Source: Ornithomonoglobus_A sp045612845
GTDB lineage: Bacteria > Bacillota > Clostridia > UBA1381
DNA: 64,000 nt
Assembly (NCBI GenBank): GCA_045612845.1
Contig: JAZKZV010000017.1
Location: 124,001 to 188,000, forward strand
Reading direction: 5' to 3'
Position numbers and translations under genes: made by a program. The number at the start of each line of letters is the position of its first letter. Position 1 is the stretch's first letter. The notes beneath the pieces are model-generated. The model did not search any database, had not been told where the DNA came from, and saw only the letters and a list, made by a program, of their open reading frames with translations. Below are positions 26,258-34,991 of this stretch, piece after piece.

Positions 26258-26803
26258 TTAGTTTTTAGATTCTGTTATCGAGGGAACAAGTGTCTCAAAA
26301 TTAGTTATAGCCTTTGTGGCAAGAGCAATCAGAAGATTTTGCTGCTCATTACTGTTTCCTGAACCCGCTGTTATTTTTATAATACAACCTCTGTCATAGA
26401 TATACATAGATGGAAATGCAATATATGCACTCTCACCAAGATTTGCAATATCTATTGTATCAGTTCTCTTTGCTTTAGATTCCTCAAATTGCGCTTTTAC
26501 AACTTCGGGGCCAATCTTGTCTGTCATATAAGTTATCTTTATTTCAACACTGTCGTTCTGACCTTTAGGGTCGCTTACATAGGTTGCCTTTGATGTATTA
26601 TCCTCATGGACAATTACACCGCCGTCAACGACCGGTACATACTCGTAGTTCAATGCCTCATATACATCATTTGCAGTAAGCACATTTACAGGGTCAATTT
26701 CTGTAACCGTTGTCTGTGTTTTCTCGGCATCGTTCTTGCTACCGCAAGCAGATATGGTGAGCACCATAAGTATGCTCATAACAAACAATAACAGTTTTTT
26801 CAT
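26258..26803 (-). CDS. predicted lipoprotein of unknown function
   Basis: This 181-residue protein is exported. It has a lipoprotein signal with a Lys pair, a hydrophobic core and the lipobox LTISAC, so Cys20 should be lipidated. The mature part is soluble and mixed alpha/beta. I do not place the family with confidence; small Clostridia lipoproteins with a DUF4358-like fold have a similar size. It follows the transketolase genes by 35 nt and precedes a terminator, so it is probably the last gene of the cysS operon. Confidence 0.8.
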   Translation of the reverse strand: MKKLLLFVMSILMVLTISACGSKNDAEKTQTTVTEIDPVNVLTANDVYEALNYEYVPVVDGGVIVHEDNTSKATYVSDPKGQNDSVEIKITYMTDKIGPEVVKAQFEESKAKRTDTIDIANLGESAYIAFPSMYIYDRGCIIKITAGSGNSNEQQNLLIALATKAITNFETLVPSITESKN

Positions 26804-26838
26804 CTTATTCCTCCAATATTACAAAAATACAAATATTT

Positions 26839-27771
26839 TTATTTCTTTAGTTTGATTGCCTCTTTTGCCTTTGCTACGATGTTTTGCGGGGTTAAACCAT
26901 ATTCTTCAAATAACTCTGCCGGTTTACCCGACTTACCAAATTTATCAGTACCTATTATTTTTACAGGGCATGGTGCATTTTCGCAAACCACTTCGGCAAC
27001 CGCACTGCCAAGTCCACCCATTATGTAGTGTTCCTCTGCAGTTACAATAGCACCTGTCTCCTTTGATGCCTTTATTATAATTTCTTTATCTATTGGCTTT
27101 ATAGTATGAATATTTACAACTCTCGCACTTATGCCCTCTTGTTTTAGAACATCAGCCGCCTCAAGCGCCATTCCAACCATAAGACCTGTAGCAATAATAG
27201 TTACATCACTTCCGTCTCTTAACTCTACGCCCTTACCAAGCTCAAACTTGTAATCATCGCAGTTTACATCATCAACTGCAAGTCTGCCAAATCTCATATA
27301 TACCGGTCCCTCGTAGTCGATTGCAGCCTTTACTGCCGCAACTGCCTCTTTATCATCCGCCGGATTTATAACAACCATATTAGGTATAGAACGCATAAGA
27401 GCAATATCTTCAAGACACTGATGTGATGCACCGTCCTCACCCACAGATATACCAGCATGAGTTGCACCTATCTTTACGTTAAGGTTTGTGTAGCCTATGG
27501 AGTTTCTTACCTGTTCAAAAGCACGTCCTGCTGCAAACATTGCAAAAGAGGATGCAAATACAGTTTTACCTGTCGAGGCAATACCTGCCGCAACACTCAT
27601 CATATTTCCCTCCGCAATACCGACATTTATAAATCTTTCGGGATATGCTTTCTGGAACATTGCGGTCTTTGTAGACGCAGAGAGGTCTGCATCCAAAACA
27701 ACTATATCAGGATTTGCACCAAACTCAGCAAGTGCAGCACCGTATGATTCTCTTGTAGCTCTTTTTGCCAT
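26839..27771 (-). CDS. transketolase, C-terminal (pyrimidine-binding and C-terminal) subunit
   Basis: This is the second half of a split transketolase of the pentose phosphate pathway. In 310 residues the catalytic Glu lies in VGIAEGNMMSVAAG, the substrate-contact stretch in GATHAGISVGEDGASHQ, and the C-terminal domain follows from about residue 190 (VTIIATGLMVGMALEAAD). Its ATG overlaps the stop codon of the N-terminal subunit (TAATG), so the two subunits are made in equal amounts. Split transketolases are common in Clostridia and archaea. Confidence 0.95.
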   Translation of the reverse strand: MAKRATRESYGAALAEFGANPDIVVLDADLSASTKTAMFQKAYPERFINVGIAEGNMMSVAAGIASTGKTVFASSFAMFAAGRAFEQVRNSIGYTNLNVKIGATHAGISVGEDGASHQCLEDIALMRSIPNMVVINPADDKEAVAAVKAAIDYEGPVYMRFGRLAVDDVNCDDYKFELGKGVELRDGSDVTIIATGLMVGMALEAADVLKQEGISARVVNIHTIKPIDKEIIIKASKETGAIVTAEEHYIMGGLGSAVAEVVCENAPCPVKIIGTDKFGKSGKPAELFEEYGLTPQNIVAKAKEAIKLKK

Positions 27772-28619
27772 TACAGTTCACTCTCCAATCTTTTAATAAT
27801 TTCGTCCAATTCGCTTATTGCCATCTCGTATTCAGGTTGTTTTGGCGCATTACCATGCCACGATACATTATTTTCCATAAAGGATACATTCTTACCCTTT
27901 ACAGATTTCATTATAATAGCTGTTGGTTTACCCTTGCAAGCCTTTGCCGCCTCTATAGCATCATATAGCTTTGTAAAATCGTGTGCATCTGTAACTATTA
28001 CATTCCAGCCAAATGCTTCGAATTTTTTATCGATAGGAGTAGGATTCATTACATCCTGAATATTTCCGTCTATTTGCAGACCATTATTATCTATAAATAT
28101 AGTAAGATTATCGAGCTTGTAATGAGCGGCAAACATAGCCTGTTCCCACACCTGACCTTCTTCAAGCTCGCCATCACCCAATATTGAATACACTCTAAAA
28201 TCCTTATTGTCAAGCTTTGCACTCAGTGCCATACCGCCTGCAGCACTGACACCCTGACCAAGAGAACCTGTTGACATATCAATACCGGGTACTTTTTTCA
28301 TATCAGGATGTCCCTGTAAATATGAGCTTATATTTCTGAATGTTGGTATATCTTCGACAGGAAAAAATCCTCTTAATGCCAACGTACTGTAGAGTGCGGG
28401 AGCAGTGTGTCCCTTTGACAGTACAAATCTGTCTCTATCCTCTTTCTTTGGATTTTTCGGGTCTATGTCCATAACCTCAAAGTATAAAAGTGTTAAGACC
28501 TCAGCAATAGATAATGAGCCGCCCGGATGTCCCGACTGTGCAGAATACACCGCTGTTAAAGCATTTTTTCTTACCTTGTTTGCAATAATGGAAAGCTCAG
28601 TAACTTTTTTCTTATCCAT
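27771..28619 (-). CDS. transketolase, N-terminal (thiamine diphosphate-binding) subunit
   Basis: This 282-residue subunit carries the thiamine diphosphate domain: GHPGGSLSIAEVL near the start, LSKGHTAPALYS, and the metal/TPP motif GDGELEEGQVWEQAMFA ending in DNNGLQIDG. The ATG at 28619 is preferred to the adjacent TTG because the GGAGG site lies 8 nt upstream. It is co-transcribed with mrnC (23 nt upstream) and the C-terminal subunit. Confidence 0.95.
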   Translation of the reverse strand: MDKKKVTELSIIANKVRKNALTAVYSAQSGHPGGSLSIAEVLTLLYFEVMDIDPKNPKKEDRDRFVLSKGHTAPALYSTLALRGFFPVEDIPTFRNISSYLQGHPDMKKVPGIDMSTGSLGQGVSAAGGMALSAKLDNKDFRVYSILGDGELEEGQVWEQAMFAAHYKLDNLTIFIDNNGLQIDGNIQDVMNPTPIDKKFEAFGWNVIVTDAHDFTKLYDAIEAAKACKGKPTAIIMKSVKGKNVSFMENNVSWHGNAPKQPEYEMAISELDEIIKRLESEL

Positions 28620-28642
28620 CAATGTTTCCTCCTGTGCTATAT

Positions 28643-29047
28643 TTATTTAACCACGTCAAGTGCATTTTCGTATGCAACCGACATAAGATAGTTAAGCCTT
28701 TGTTCGTCTTGTGAGAGATACAAATATCCTACAAGTGCCTCAAACCCTGTTGCATGACGGTAATCCGTCAGATTTGCATTCTTTGGCACTGTAGCTGATT
28801 TTGCATTTCTGCCTCGTTTATAAACCGCCATTTCGCGCTCTGTCAACAGATTTTCGATTGCATGTATACTGTTTGACTGCGCATGAGCCTTAACATACTT
28901 AACACTTTGTAAATGCAATTTATGTGCAGGCATATCAGGGTTTTCGCTTATAACCCTGCCTCTTACATACAGCTCATACACGCCATCACCTATATATGCC
29001 AATGCAAGCGGCGAGTATTGCGACGGTTCTTTTGTGTTATTTATCAT
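28643..29047 (-). CDS. mrnC: Mini-ribonuclease III
   Basis: MrnC is a dimeric RNase III-type enzyme without a dsRNA-binding domain that matures 23S rRNA. In 134 residues SPLALAYIGDGVYELYVR carries the catalytic acidic residues, and RGRNAKSATVPKN and TGFEALVGYLYL are the other conserved motifs. The ATG at 29047 overlaps the cysS TGA (ATGA), a coupled arrangement conserved in Bacillota. In B. subtilis the next genes would be rlmB and yacP (rae1); here transketolase genes follow instead. Confidence 0.94.
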   Translation of the reverse strand: MINNTKEPSQYSPLALAYIGDGVYELYVRGRVISENPDMPAHKLHLQSVKYVKAHAQSNSIHAIENLLTEREMAVYKRGRNAKSATVPKNANLTDYRHATGFEALVGYLYLSQDEQRLNYLMSVAYENALDVVK

Positions 29048-30435
29048 TTTGCAAAACTCCATTTTACACCCTGAGGTGTGTCCTCCAAAACAATATTCAT
29101 TTCTTTTAATTTATCTCGTATTTCATCAGCTTTTGCCCAGTTCTTTTCTGCTCTTGCCTTTGTTCGCTCTGCTATAAGTGCCTCAATTTCATCATCAAGG
29201 GATTTTTCTACATTCTTGTTGAACAATCCCAAAACTCCGCCAAGCTCTCTTATAAGCGCAATTACAGAATCAATAGTTTGCTTGGATGCTTTATCATCAA
29301 TTTTTGTATTTGCAAGATAAACTATGTCGAATATTGCTGCAATAGCATCAGCAGTATTTAAATCATCATCCATAGCGGCAATATATTTTTTCTTAAATCC
29401 GTCAAGCGACTCTAAAATATTCGCATCAGCTACACCATCATTTGCACCCTGCTTTAAGAATTCAAGATTTTCTATACATGTATACACTCTGCCTACTGCG
29501 GATTTTGCCTGTTCCATAAGAATATCAGAAAAGTTTATCGGATTCCGATAATGAGCACTTAGCATAAAAAATCTTATAACTTCGCTCTCATACTTTTCTC
29601 TTATATCTCTTACAGTAAAGAAGTTTCCGAGCGATTTACTCATCTTCTGGTTATTTATGTTAATGTAACCATTGTGCATCCAATAGTTTGCAAAAGGCTT
29701 TCCATTTGCAGACTCACTTTGTGCAATTTCATTTTCGTGGTGAGGGAAAATCAAGTCCTGGCCGCCGGAATGTAAATCGATAGTTTCGCCAAGATATTTG
29801 TTTGCCATAGCACTGCACTCAATGTGCCAGCCAGGTCTGCCCATTCCCCATGGACTTTCCCACGCAGGTTCGCCCGGCTTTTGCTTTTTCCATAATGCAA
29901 AGTCCATAACGTCGCGTTTTGTTTCGTTTATATCAATTCTTGCACCTGCCTCCAAATCTTCAAGAGGCTGTTTTGAAAGTTTTCCGTATTCTCTGAACTT
30001 CTTTGTAGAAAAATATACATCTCCGTCAACGTTATATGCAAAACCTTTTTCTTCGAGTTTTTTTACAATCTCTATTATAGCATCTATATTTTCGGTAGCT
30101 TTTGGGTGAACAGTAGCTTTACCGATACCTAATGCAGATGCATCCTCAAAATATTCGTTTATAAATCTCTCGCCCAACTCCTTAACTGTTATGCCCTCGT
30201 CGTTTGCTCTTCTTATCATTTTATCGTCTATATCAGTAAAGTTCTGCACAAACTTTACGTTATATCCGCAATATTCAAGATAACGACGCATTGTGTCGAA
30301 CACAATAAATGGACGGGCATTACCTATATGAAAATAATCATATACGGTAGGTCCGCAAGAATACATTTTTACCTCATTTTTATCTATTGGTATAAATTCT
30401 TCTTTCTTACGTGTAAGAGTGTTGTATACTTTCAT
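29044..30435 (-). CDS. cysS: cysteinyl-tRNA synthetase
   Basis: CysS charges tRNA-Cys. In 463 residues the HIGH-type motif is HIGNARP at about 35, zinc ligands are in YSCGPTVYD, HIECSAM and FPHHENE, and KMSKSLGNF is near residue 265. The ATG at 30435 is chosen; a GTG three codons upstream is nearer the AAAGG site and is the alternative. The promoter at 30485-30513 leaves a leader of roughly 45 nt, too short for a T-box. It heads the cysS-mrnC-transketolase-lipoprotein operon. Confidence 0.95.
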   Translation of the reverse strand: MKVYNTLTRKKEEFIPIDKNEVKMYSCGPTVYDYFHIGNARPFIVFDTMRRYLEYCGYNVKFVQNFTDIDDKMIRRANDEGITVKELGERFINEYFEDASALGIGKATVHPKATENIDAIIEIVKKLEEKGFAYNVDGDVYFSTKKFREYGKLSKQPLEDLEAGARIDINETKRDVMDFALWKKQKPGEPAWESPWGMGRPGWHIECSAMANKYLGETIDLHSGGQDLIFPHHENEIAQSESANGKPFANYWMHNGYININNQKMSKSLGNFFTVRDIREKYESEVIRFFMLSAHYRNPINFSDILMEQAKSAVGRVYTCIENLEFLKQGANDGVADANILESLDGFKKKYIAAMDDDLNTADAIAAIFDIVYLANTKIDDKASKQTIDSVIALIRELGGVLGLFNKNVEKSLDDEIEALIAERTKARAEKNWAKADEIRDKLKEMNIVLEDTPQGVKWSFAK

Positions 30436-30484
30436 ATTGTCCACGTAGCCTTTCTTTAAAATTTCACAAATTATTACGCATTAC

Positions 30485-30513
30485 ATTATAGCATAAATTT
30501 ACATAAATTGCAA
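30485..30513 (-). promoter_or_regulatory. SigA promoter of the cysS operon
   Basis: TTGCAA (30508-30513) and TATAAT (30485-30490) on the minus strand are 17 bp apart. Confidence 0.65.
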
Positions 30514-30591
30514 TAGTACATTAAAAAAAGAGCAAAACTTTTTACACTATTATGGTGGTGATAATTTTTTTAATTCAATTTCAAAAAAAAC

Positions 30592-30620
30592 TTGACAAAC
30601 CATAATTTATGTGATATCAT
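30592..30620 (+). promoter_or_regulatory. SigA promoter of tRNA-Glu
   Basis: TTGACA (30592-30597) and TATCAT (30615-30620) are spaced by 17 bp, 19 nt before the tRNA. Confidence 0.8.
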
Positions 30621-30639
30621 ATACAAGTAATTTATGTAA

Positions 30640-30711
30640 GGCCCGTTGGTCAAGCGGTTAAGACTCCGCCCTCTCACGGCGGCATCAAGGGTTCGATTCC
30701 CTTACGGGTCA
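30640..30711 (+). tRNA. tRNA-Glu (anticodon CTC)
   Basis: The cloverleaf is complete: acceptor GGCCCGT/ACGGGTC with one G-U pair, anticodon stem CCGCC/GGCGG with loop CTCTCAC, and T arm AAGGG-TTCGATT-CCCTT. The anticodon CTC reads GAG. CCA is not encoded. Confidence 0.95.
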
Positions 30712-30713
30712 TC

Positions 30714-30751
30714 AAAATCGACAAGGTTCAACAAGGAGCCTTGTCGATTTT
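30714..30751 (+). terminator. hairpin after tRNA-Glu, likely terminator
   Basis: AAAATCGACAAGG (30714-30726) and CCTTGTCGATTTT (30739-30751) pair perfectly over a 12-nt loop. The T-run is short. A third, partial copy of the arm (ACTTGTCGATTT) lies at about 30789-30800 in the leader of the next gene. Confidence 0.7.
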
Positions 30752-30847
30752 ACTTATTACCTATTCATTATTCACTTTTCCCCAAAATCAAACTTGTCGA
30801 TTTGAAGTAATAGTGAATAAGGAAGAGATAAAAATACAGGTGATATT

Positions 30848-31744
30848 ATGAAAGAAAAAACCTTTAAAAAAAGCTCACTTGAATATCTGGTGATTATTTT
30901 AGTTGCTATTCTCCTGGCATTTAATTATCAGTTATTTATCGTAAATAACGGATTTGCCCCCGCAGGTCTTAACGGTATTGCTACAATGATTCAATACAAA
31001 ACTGGTTTTAGTATTGGTTATATGTCTATTATCATCAATACGCCTTTGTGTATCTTAGCGTACTTTCTCTTAAACAGAAGTTTTGCCAAGAGGTCTTTGG
31101 TGTTTTGCCTTACCTATTCGTTCGGATTTTTGTTTTTGCAAAAAATAGGTCTGGAAACATTTCAGTATAACGCCAACGGTCATGATACTGTGTACCCCGT
31201 AATATTAAGCGGTATAATAAGCGGTTTTGTGTACGGACTTTGTTTTAAATCAAATTCTTCGACCGGCGGAACAGATATTATTTCAAAGTATATTAACTTT
31301 AAAAAACCAACACTTAATTTTTTCTGGATTACATTTTCTTTAAATACACTTGTTGCAATAGCTTCATTTTTTGTTTATGCAAAAGAAATTGATGGAGCAT
31401 TGATTTACGATTATAAACCCGTATGCCTGTGTATCACATATTGCTTTATATCAAGCTTTATTGGTAACTATATAATTAAAGGCACAAAAACTGCTTATGA
31501 GGTTACAATCATAACCAATCATCCCGACGAAATAAGCCGCGACATACAGACACGACTACGCCACTCCTCTACAAGGGTATCTGCAACAGGCTCATATTCA
31601 CACGAGGAAAAGGCAATTTTAATATGTATTATAAATAAGCATCAACTCGTTGAAATGAATGATATACTAAAACAATACAGCGACACATTCTCATATTTAG
31701 AAATGGTAAGCGACACCTACGGTAATTTTAAGAAAATAAAATAA
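30848..31744 (+). CDS. YitT-family membrane protein (DUF2179)
   Basis: This 298-residue integral membrane protein has five to six hydrophobic segments in the first 215 residues (for example LEYLVIILVAILLAFNYQLF and YPVILSGIISGFVYGL) with the YitT signature SNSSTGGTDIISKYI. It ends in the cytoplasmic DUF2179 domain (about 225-298: YEVTIITNHPDEIS to YLEMVSDTYGNF). The transported substrate is not established for the family. An AGGTGATATT site precedes the ATG. Confidence 0.9.
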   Translation: MKEKTFKKSSLEYLVIILVAILLAFNYQLFIVNNGFAPAGLNGIATMIQYKTGFSIGYMSIIINTPLCILAYFLLNRSFAKRSLVFCLTYSFGFLFLQKIGLETFQYNANGHDTVYPVILSGIISGFVYGLCFKSNSSTGGTDIISKYINFKKPTLNFFWITFSLNTLVAIASFFVYAKEIDGALIYDYKPVCLCITYCFISSFIGNYIIKGTKTAYEVTIITNHPDEISRDIQTRLRHSSTRVSATGSYSHEEKAILICIINKHQLVEMNDILKQYSDTFSYLEMVSDTYGNFKKIK

Positions 31745-31747
31745 ACA

Positions 31748-31780
31748 AAAAAAAATCACTTCATGATGAAGTGATTTTTT
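31748..31780. terminator. bidirectional terminator between yitT-like and ABC-F genes
   Basis: A perfect palindrome centred on CATG (31753-31777, AAATCACTTCA arm) has A-rich and T-rich flanks on both sides. Confidence 0.9.
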
Positions 31781-31783
31781 ATT

Positions 31784-33394
31784 TTATGCATTTTGCTTTT
31801 TTTGTTCTATATATTCATCAAATGTACACATTCTGTCTATTATCGTACCATCTGACTGTATATCTAAAATTCTGTTTGCAATAGTATTTACAAACTCATG
31901 GTCATGAGATGCAAATATGACATTTCCCTTAAATGCAGTCAAGCCATTATTTACCGCAGTAATGCTCTCAAGGTCAAGATGGTTTGTAGGCTGGTCTAAA
32001 ATAAGCACATTCGAGCCAAAAAGCATCATTCGCGACAGCATACATCTTACCTTTTCACCACCCGACAGAACCTTTACCTGCTTAAACACATCATCACCAC
32101 TAAAGAGCATTCTTCCTAAAAATCCTCTTATATATGTTTCATTTTGCGTTTCAAAGCCCTCAGGCGCAAATTGTCTTAGCCAATCCATAAGATTTAATTC
32201 GCATCCCTCAAAAAACTCTGTATTATCCTTAGGGAAGTAGCTTCTCGAAGTCGAAATACCCCATTTAACAGTACCGCTGTCAGGTTCACTCTCAAGCACA
32301 AGCATTTTTATAAGCTCAGTAACTGCAAGCTCATTCTCACCCAAAATTGCAATCTTATCGTCATGGTTCATTGTAAAGTTAAAGTCCTTTATTAAGACCT
32401 CGCCATTTACACTCTTTGATACCATATCCACAGTTAGCAAGTCCTTGCCTGCCTCTCTGTCGCGTTCAAAACCAACAAACGGATATCTTCTTGATGATGC
32501 CGGAAGCTCCTCAACGGTAAGCTTATCAAGCATTTTCTTACGACTTGTGGCTTGCTTTGATTTGGACTTGTTAGCAGAGAATCTCGCAATAAATGTCTGC
32601 AGCTCTTTTATTTTTTCCTCTGCCCTCTTGTTCTGTTGCTTTATCATTTTCTGTATCAACTGACTCGATTCATACCAGAATTCGTAATTTCCGACATACA
32701 TTTTTATTTTTGTATAATCTATATCTACGATATGAGTACATACATTATTAAGAAAATATCTGTCGTGCGAAACAACAATCAGAGTACCCTCATAATTTAT
32801 TAAAAATTCTTCGAGCCACTCTATTGCCTGTAAGTCAAGATGGTTTGTAGGCTCGTCGAGCAATATTATATCAGGGTTTCCAAACAAAGCCTGAGCAAGT
32901 AAAACCTTGACCTTTTCCTTACCGTCAAGCTCTGACATCTCTTTATATAGAACGTCCTCGGAAAGTCCAAGACCCTGTATAAGCTTAGACGCATCCGATT
33001 CTGCCTCCCAACCGTCCATTTCGGCAAATTCCGCCTCAAGCTCAGCTGCTTTTACGCCGTCCTCATCACTGAAGTCCTCTTTTTCGTAAAGAGCATCCTT
33101 TTCTTTCATTATGGAATAGAGCTTTTTGTTGCCCATTATAACTGTACCAAGCACGGAAAACTCATCATATGCAAAATGGTCTTGTTTTAAAACTGACATT
33201 CTGCAATCAGGTGCGATGGATATTGTTCCCGAGGTGGATTCAAGCTCACCCGAGAGCAACCTTAAAAATGTTGACTTTCCCGCACCGTTTGCGCCTATAA
33301 CACCATAGCAGTTGCCGGGTGTGAATTTTAAGTTTACATCTGTAAATAGATTTTCTCCGCTAAAGTTTAAGCTTAAGTCTGTTACTGTTATCAT
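31784..33394 (-). CDS. ABC-F family ATPase (YkpA/EttA-type ribosome-associated)
   Basis: This soluble protein has two ABC ATPase domains and no membrane segments in 536 residues. Walker A is GANGAGKST at about 36-44, the first signature is the unusual MSELDGKEKVKVLLAQAL, and Walker B is IILLDEPTNHLDL. A charged P-site-tRNA interaction linker covers about 240-300. The second half has a degenerate Walker A (ILGENELAVTELI) but an intact LSGGEKVRCMLSRMM and LDQPTNHLDL. ABC-F proteins bind the ribosomal E site and adjust translation. The second ATP site probably binds without a normal P-loop. A repeat shared with the patatin leader lies 31 nt upstream. Confidence 0.9.
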   Translation of the reverse strand: MITVTDLSLNFSGENLFTDVNLKFTPGNCYGVIGANGAGKSTFLRLLSGELESTSGTISIAPDCRMSVLKQDHFAYDEFSVLGTVIMGNKKLYSIMKEKDALYEKEDFSDEDGVKAAELEAEFAEMDGWEAESDASKLIQGLGLSEDVLYKEMSELDGKEKVKVLLAQALFGNPDIILLDEPTNHLDLQAIEWLEEFLINYEGTLIVVSHDRYFLNNVCTHIVDIDYTKIKMYVGNYEFWYESSQLIQKMIKQQNKRAEEKIKELQTFIARFSANKSKSKQATSRKKMLDKLTVEELPASSRRYPFVGFERDREAGKDLLTVDMVSKSVNGEVLIKDFNFTMNHDDKIAILGENELAVTELIKMLVLESEPDSGTVKWGISTSRSYFPKDNTEFFEGCELNLMDWLRQFAPEGFETQNETYIRGFLGRMLFSGDDVFKQVKVLSGGEKVRCMLSRMMLFGSNVLILDQPTNHLDLESITAVNNGLTAFKGNVIFASHDHEFVNTIANRILDIQSDGTIIDRMCTFDEYIEQKKQNA

Positions 33395-33424
33395 TTTATT
33401 ATTCCTTTCCGTACTTTACATCAG

Positions 33425-33500
33425 AAGTCTGCAAGAAAATTGTTCAAATTGCCGTTTTAAAGTTGTAGGGGCCGGCGTCCCCGACGGTCCGATAAAATGG
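33425..33500 (-). repeat. short repeat, copy 2, followed by a GC-rich segment
   Basis: The 20-bp element of 12717-12736 recurs at 33425-33444, followed by ATTGCC. Next to it, 33466-33492 is strikingly GC-rich for this genome (GGGGCCGGCGTCCCC plus CGACGG) and can fold GGGG with CCCC. It resembles dispersed palindromic repeats known from Clostridia (from memory). Confidence 0.5.
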
Positions 33501-33524
33501 TAAGATGTACAATTTTATTCAGAC

Positions 33525-34721
33525 CTAACTCCTTTTCTGGTATTCTATAATCTTATGATTTTGCGAGAAGAACTGCAAATTAGAGTCAAAGTAGAGGTGC
33601 GAAACCTCCTCACCTTTTATCTTTTCTCCGTTTTCTATTTTGTTGGCAGTGTCCCATGTTGTATCCACAATAACCCATCTGCCATCGACATATACTTCGT
33701 TCCATGCATGATTTTGATACTCTGTGTTTACCGTTTCATCTGTCCATTCAGTATCTGCACCAACACCTAATGCATAGCCCGAAACAACATTGCACGGAAT
33801 ATCTATACTTCTGCAAAGAGATGCATACAATGTTGCAAATCCAAGACATACTGCACGCTGTGTACGAATTATTTCATCCGCATAAAACGGCGGTGTTGTA
33901 GGTGAGTCAAGATTGTCTATATCATAGTACATATACGAACATACCCAGTCATGCAATGCAACCGCCTTGTCATATTCAGTCTGTGCACCGGCAGTAACCT
34001 GAGTTGCAATCGACCTTATAGACTCTCTGTCGCTTTGTATTGACGGAGTGGTTTTTAGAGCATCCGAAATAGATTTATCCGCCTCATAAAGCTCACGGTT
34101 TTTCTCATATACGGGTGATGTAGCAACGCTCCATTTCCCCATTTCGTCCTTATTTAATGATACAACATTCAAAACCCAGCTTTTAAACTCGCCATACGCT
34201 TTATGTCCGTTATAAATTGTGATTTTAAGCCTACCCTCATCCGTCTCGGGAATTTTTATGCTTTTATTGAATATACCATCAGACGATACTGCTATTGTAC
34301 TTTGTTCTATGGTTTCGTTTTCATCATCAAAGTTTATAACAAGATAGTTTTTTTGCGGACTTTTTGTTATTCCGAAAATATTTATTTTACTACCGTCCTC
34401 AAAGACCCGAACACTTATATTTTCATCGGGATAAAATGAGAGCATCGGGCTGTCTGCAATGTATGCATTTTTAGCCACATCCTCAGGGTCAATGGGAAGC
34501 TCTTCGTTTTTAATATACGCAATTATCTCGCTCGGCGTAGGAATAATTGACGTTATTTCAGAAAGCTTAACCGAAAAATCCGACGACATTTGTGTTATCA
34601 GGGTGTATTTTTCTAACTGCGGAATATATCGTTCTATATTTAAAAAGAAATCTGTTTTGGAATTAACGATACTGATAGCAACGATAAATATCACAAAAAA
34701 AGCAACCATTTTCTTTTTCAC
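33525..34721 (-). CDS. secreted transglutaminase-like protein
   Basis: This 398-residue protein begins with a signal peptide or membrane anchor (about residues 4-20). An immunoglobulin-like beta region covers about 95-190. The C-terminal transglutaminase-like fold has a complete Cys-His-Asp triad: Cys292 in RAVCLGFATLY, His338 in NHAWNEV and Asp353 in IVDTTWDT. Such proteins act outside the cell as peptidases or cross-linkers; the substrate is unknown. It lies 100 nt upstream of the ABC-F gene on the same strand. Confidence 0.87.
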   Translation of the reverse strand: MKKKMVAFFVIFIVAISIVNSKTDFFLNIERYIPQLEKYTLITQMSSDFSVKLSEITSIIPTPSEIIAYIKNEELPIDPEDVAKNAYIADSPMLSFYPDENISVRVFEDGSKINIFGITKSPQKNYLVINFDDENETIEQSTIAVSSDGIFNKSIKIPETDEGRLKITIYNGHKAYGEFKSWVLNVVSLNKDEMGKWSVATSPVYEKNRELYEADKSISDALKTTPSIQSDRESIRSIATQVTAGAQTEYDKAVALHDWVCSYMYYDIDNLDSPTTPPFYADEIIRTQRAVCLGFATLYASLCRSIDIPCNVVSGYALGVGADTEWTDETVNTEYQNHAWNEVYVDGRWVIVDTTWDTANKIENGEKIKGEEVSHLYFDSNLQFFSQNHKIIEYQKRS

Positions 34722-34755
34722 AAGCTACACCTCCGCATTCACATGTATTTTAGAT

Positions 34756-34783
34756 AAAAAAAGCACTTCGCATGAAGTGCTTT
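34756..34783 (-). terminator. terminator of the tRNA operon
   Basis: AAAGCACTTC pairs with GAAGTGCTTT over 4 nt, and the minus strand continues with a T-run just after tRNA-Cys. Confidence 0.92.
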
Positions 34784-34791
34784 GGGTAAAG

Positions 34792-34863
34792 TGGCGCCAC
34801 CCGGATTTGAACCGGGGCATAAAAGTTTTGCAGACTTCTGCCTTACCACTTGGCTATGGCGCC
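34792..34863 (-). tRNA. tRNA-Cys (anticodon GCA)
   Basis: The acceptor GGCGCCA/TGGCGCC is perfect, the anticodon loop reads CTGCAAA and the T arm is CCCGG-TTCAAAT-CCGGG. CCA is not encoded. It is the last tRNA of a five-gene cluster. Confidence 0.96.
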
Positions 34864-34871
34864 ATATTCGT

Positions 34872-34904
34872 AAAACAAAAGACGCAAAAGTGCGTCTTTT
34901 GTTT
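34872..34904. terminator. hairpin between tRNA-Gly and tRNA-Cys
   Basis: ACAAAAGACGCA pairs with TGCGTCTTTTGT over a 4-nt loop with A/T flanks. It may terminate part of the transcription or mark a processing site between the two tRNAs. Confidence 0.75.
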
Positions 34905-34909
34905 CAAAA

Positions 34910-34984
34910 TGGAGCGGAAGACGAGATTCGAACTCGCGACGTTCACCTTGGCAAGGTGACGCTCTACCACTGAGCCACTCCCGC
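34910..34984 (-). tRNA. tRNA-Gly (anticodon GCC), copy 1
   Basis: The body is 34913-34984: acceptor GCGGGAG/CTTCCGC, anticodon loop TTGCCAA, T arm GCGAG-TTCGAAT-CTCGT. The three bases after the discriminator read CCA, so the 3' end is encoded here, unlike the identical copy at 43.4 kb. Confidence 0.96.
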
Positions 34985-34991
34985 ACTTAAA

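Noticed and set aside
30436..30484. T-box leader of cysS
   Set aside because: The distance from promoter to start codon is about 45 nt, too short, and no T-box sequence is seen.
34459..34959. Open frame of 166 codons on the plus strand over the transglutaminase start and tRNA genes
   Set aside because: It runs across tRNA-Cys and a terminator, is antisense to a real gene and has no ribosome-binding site.
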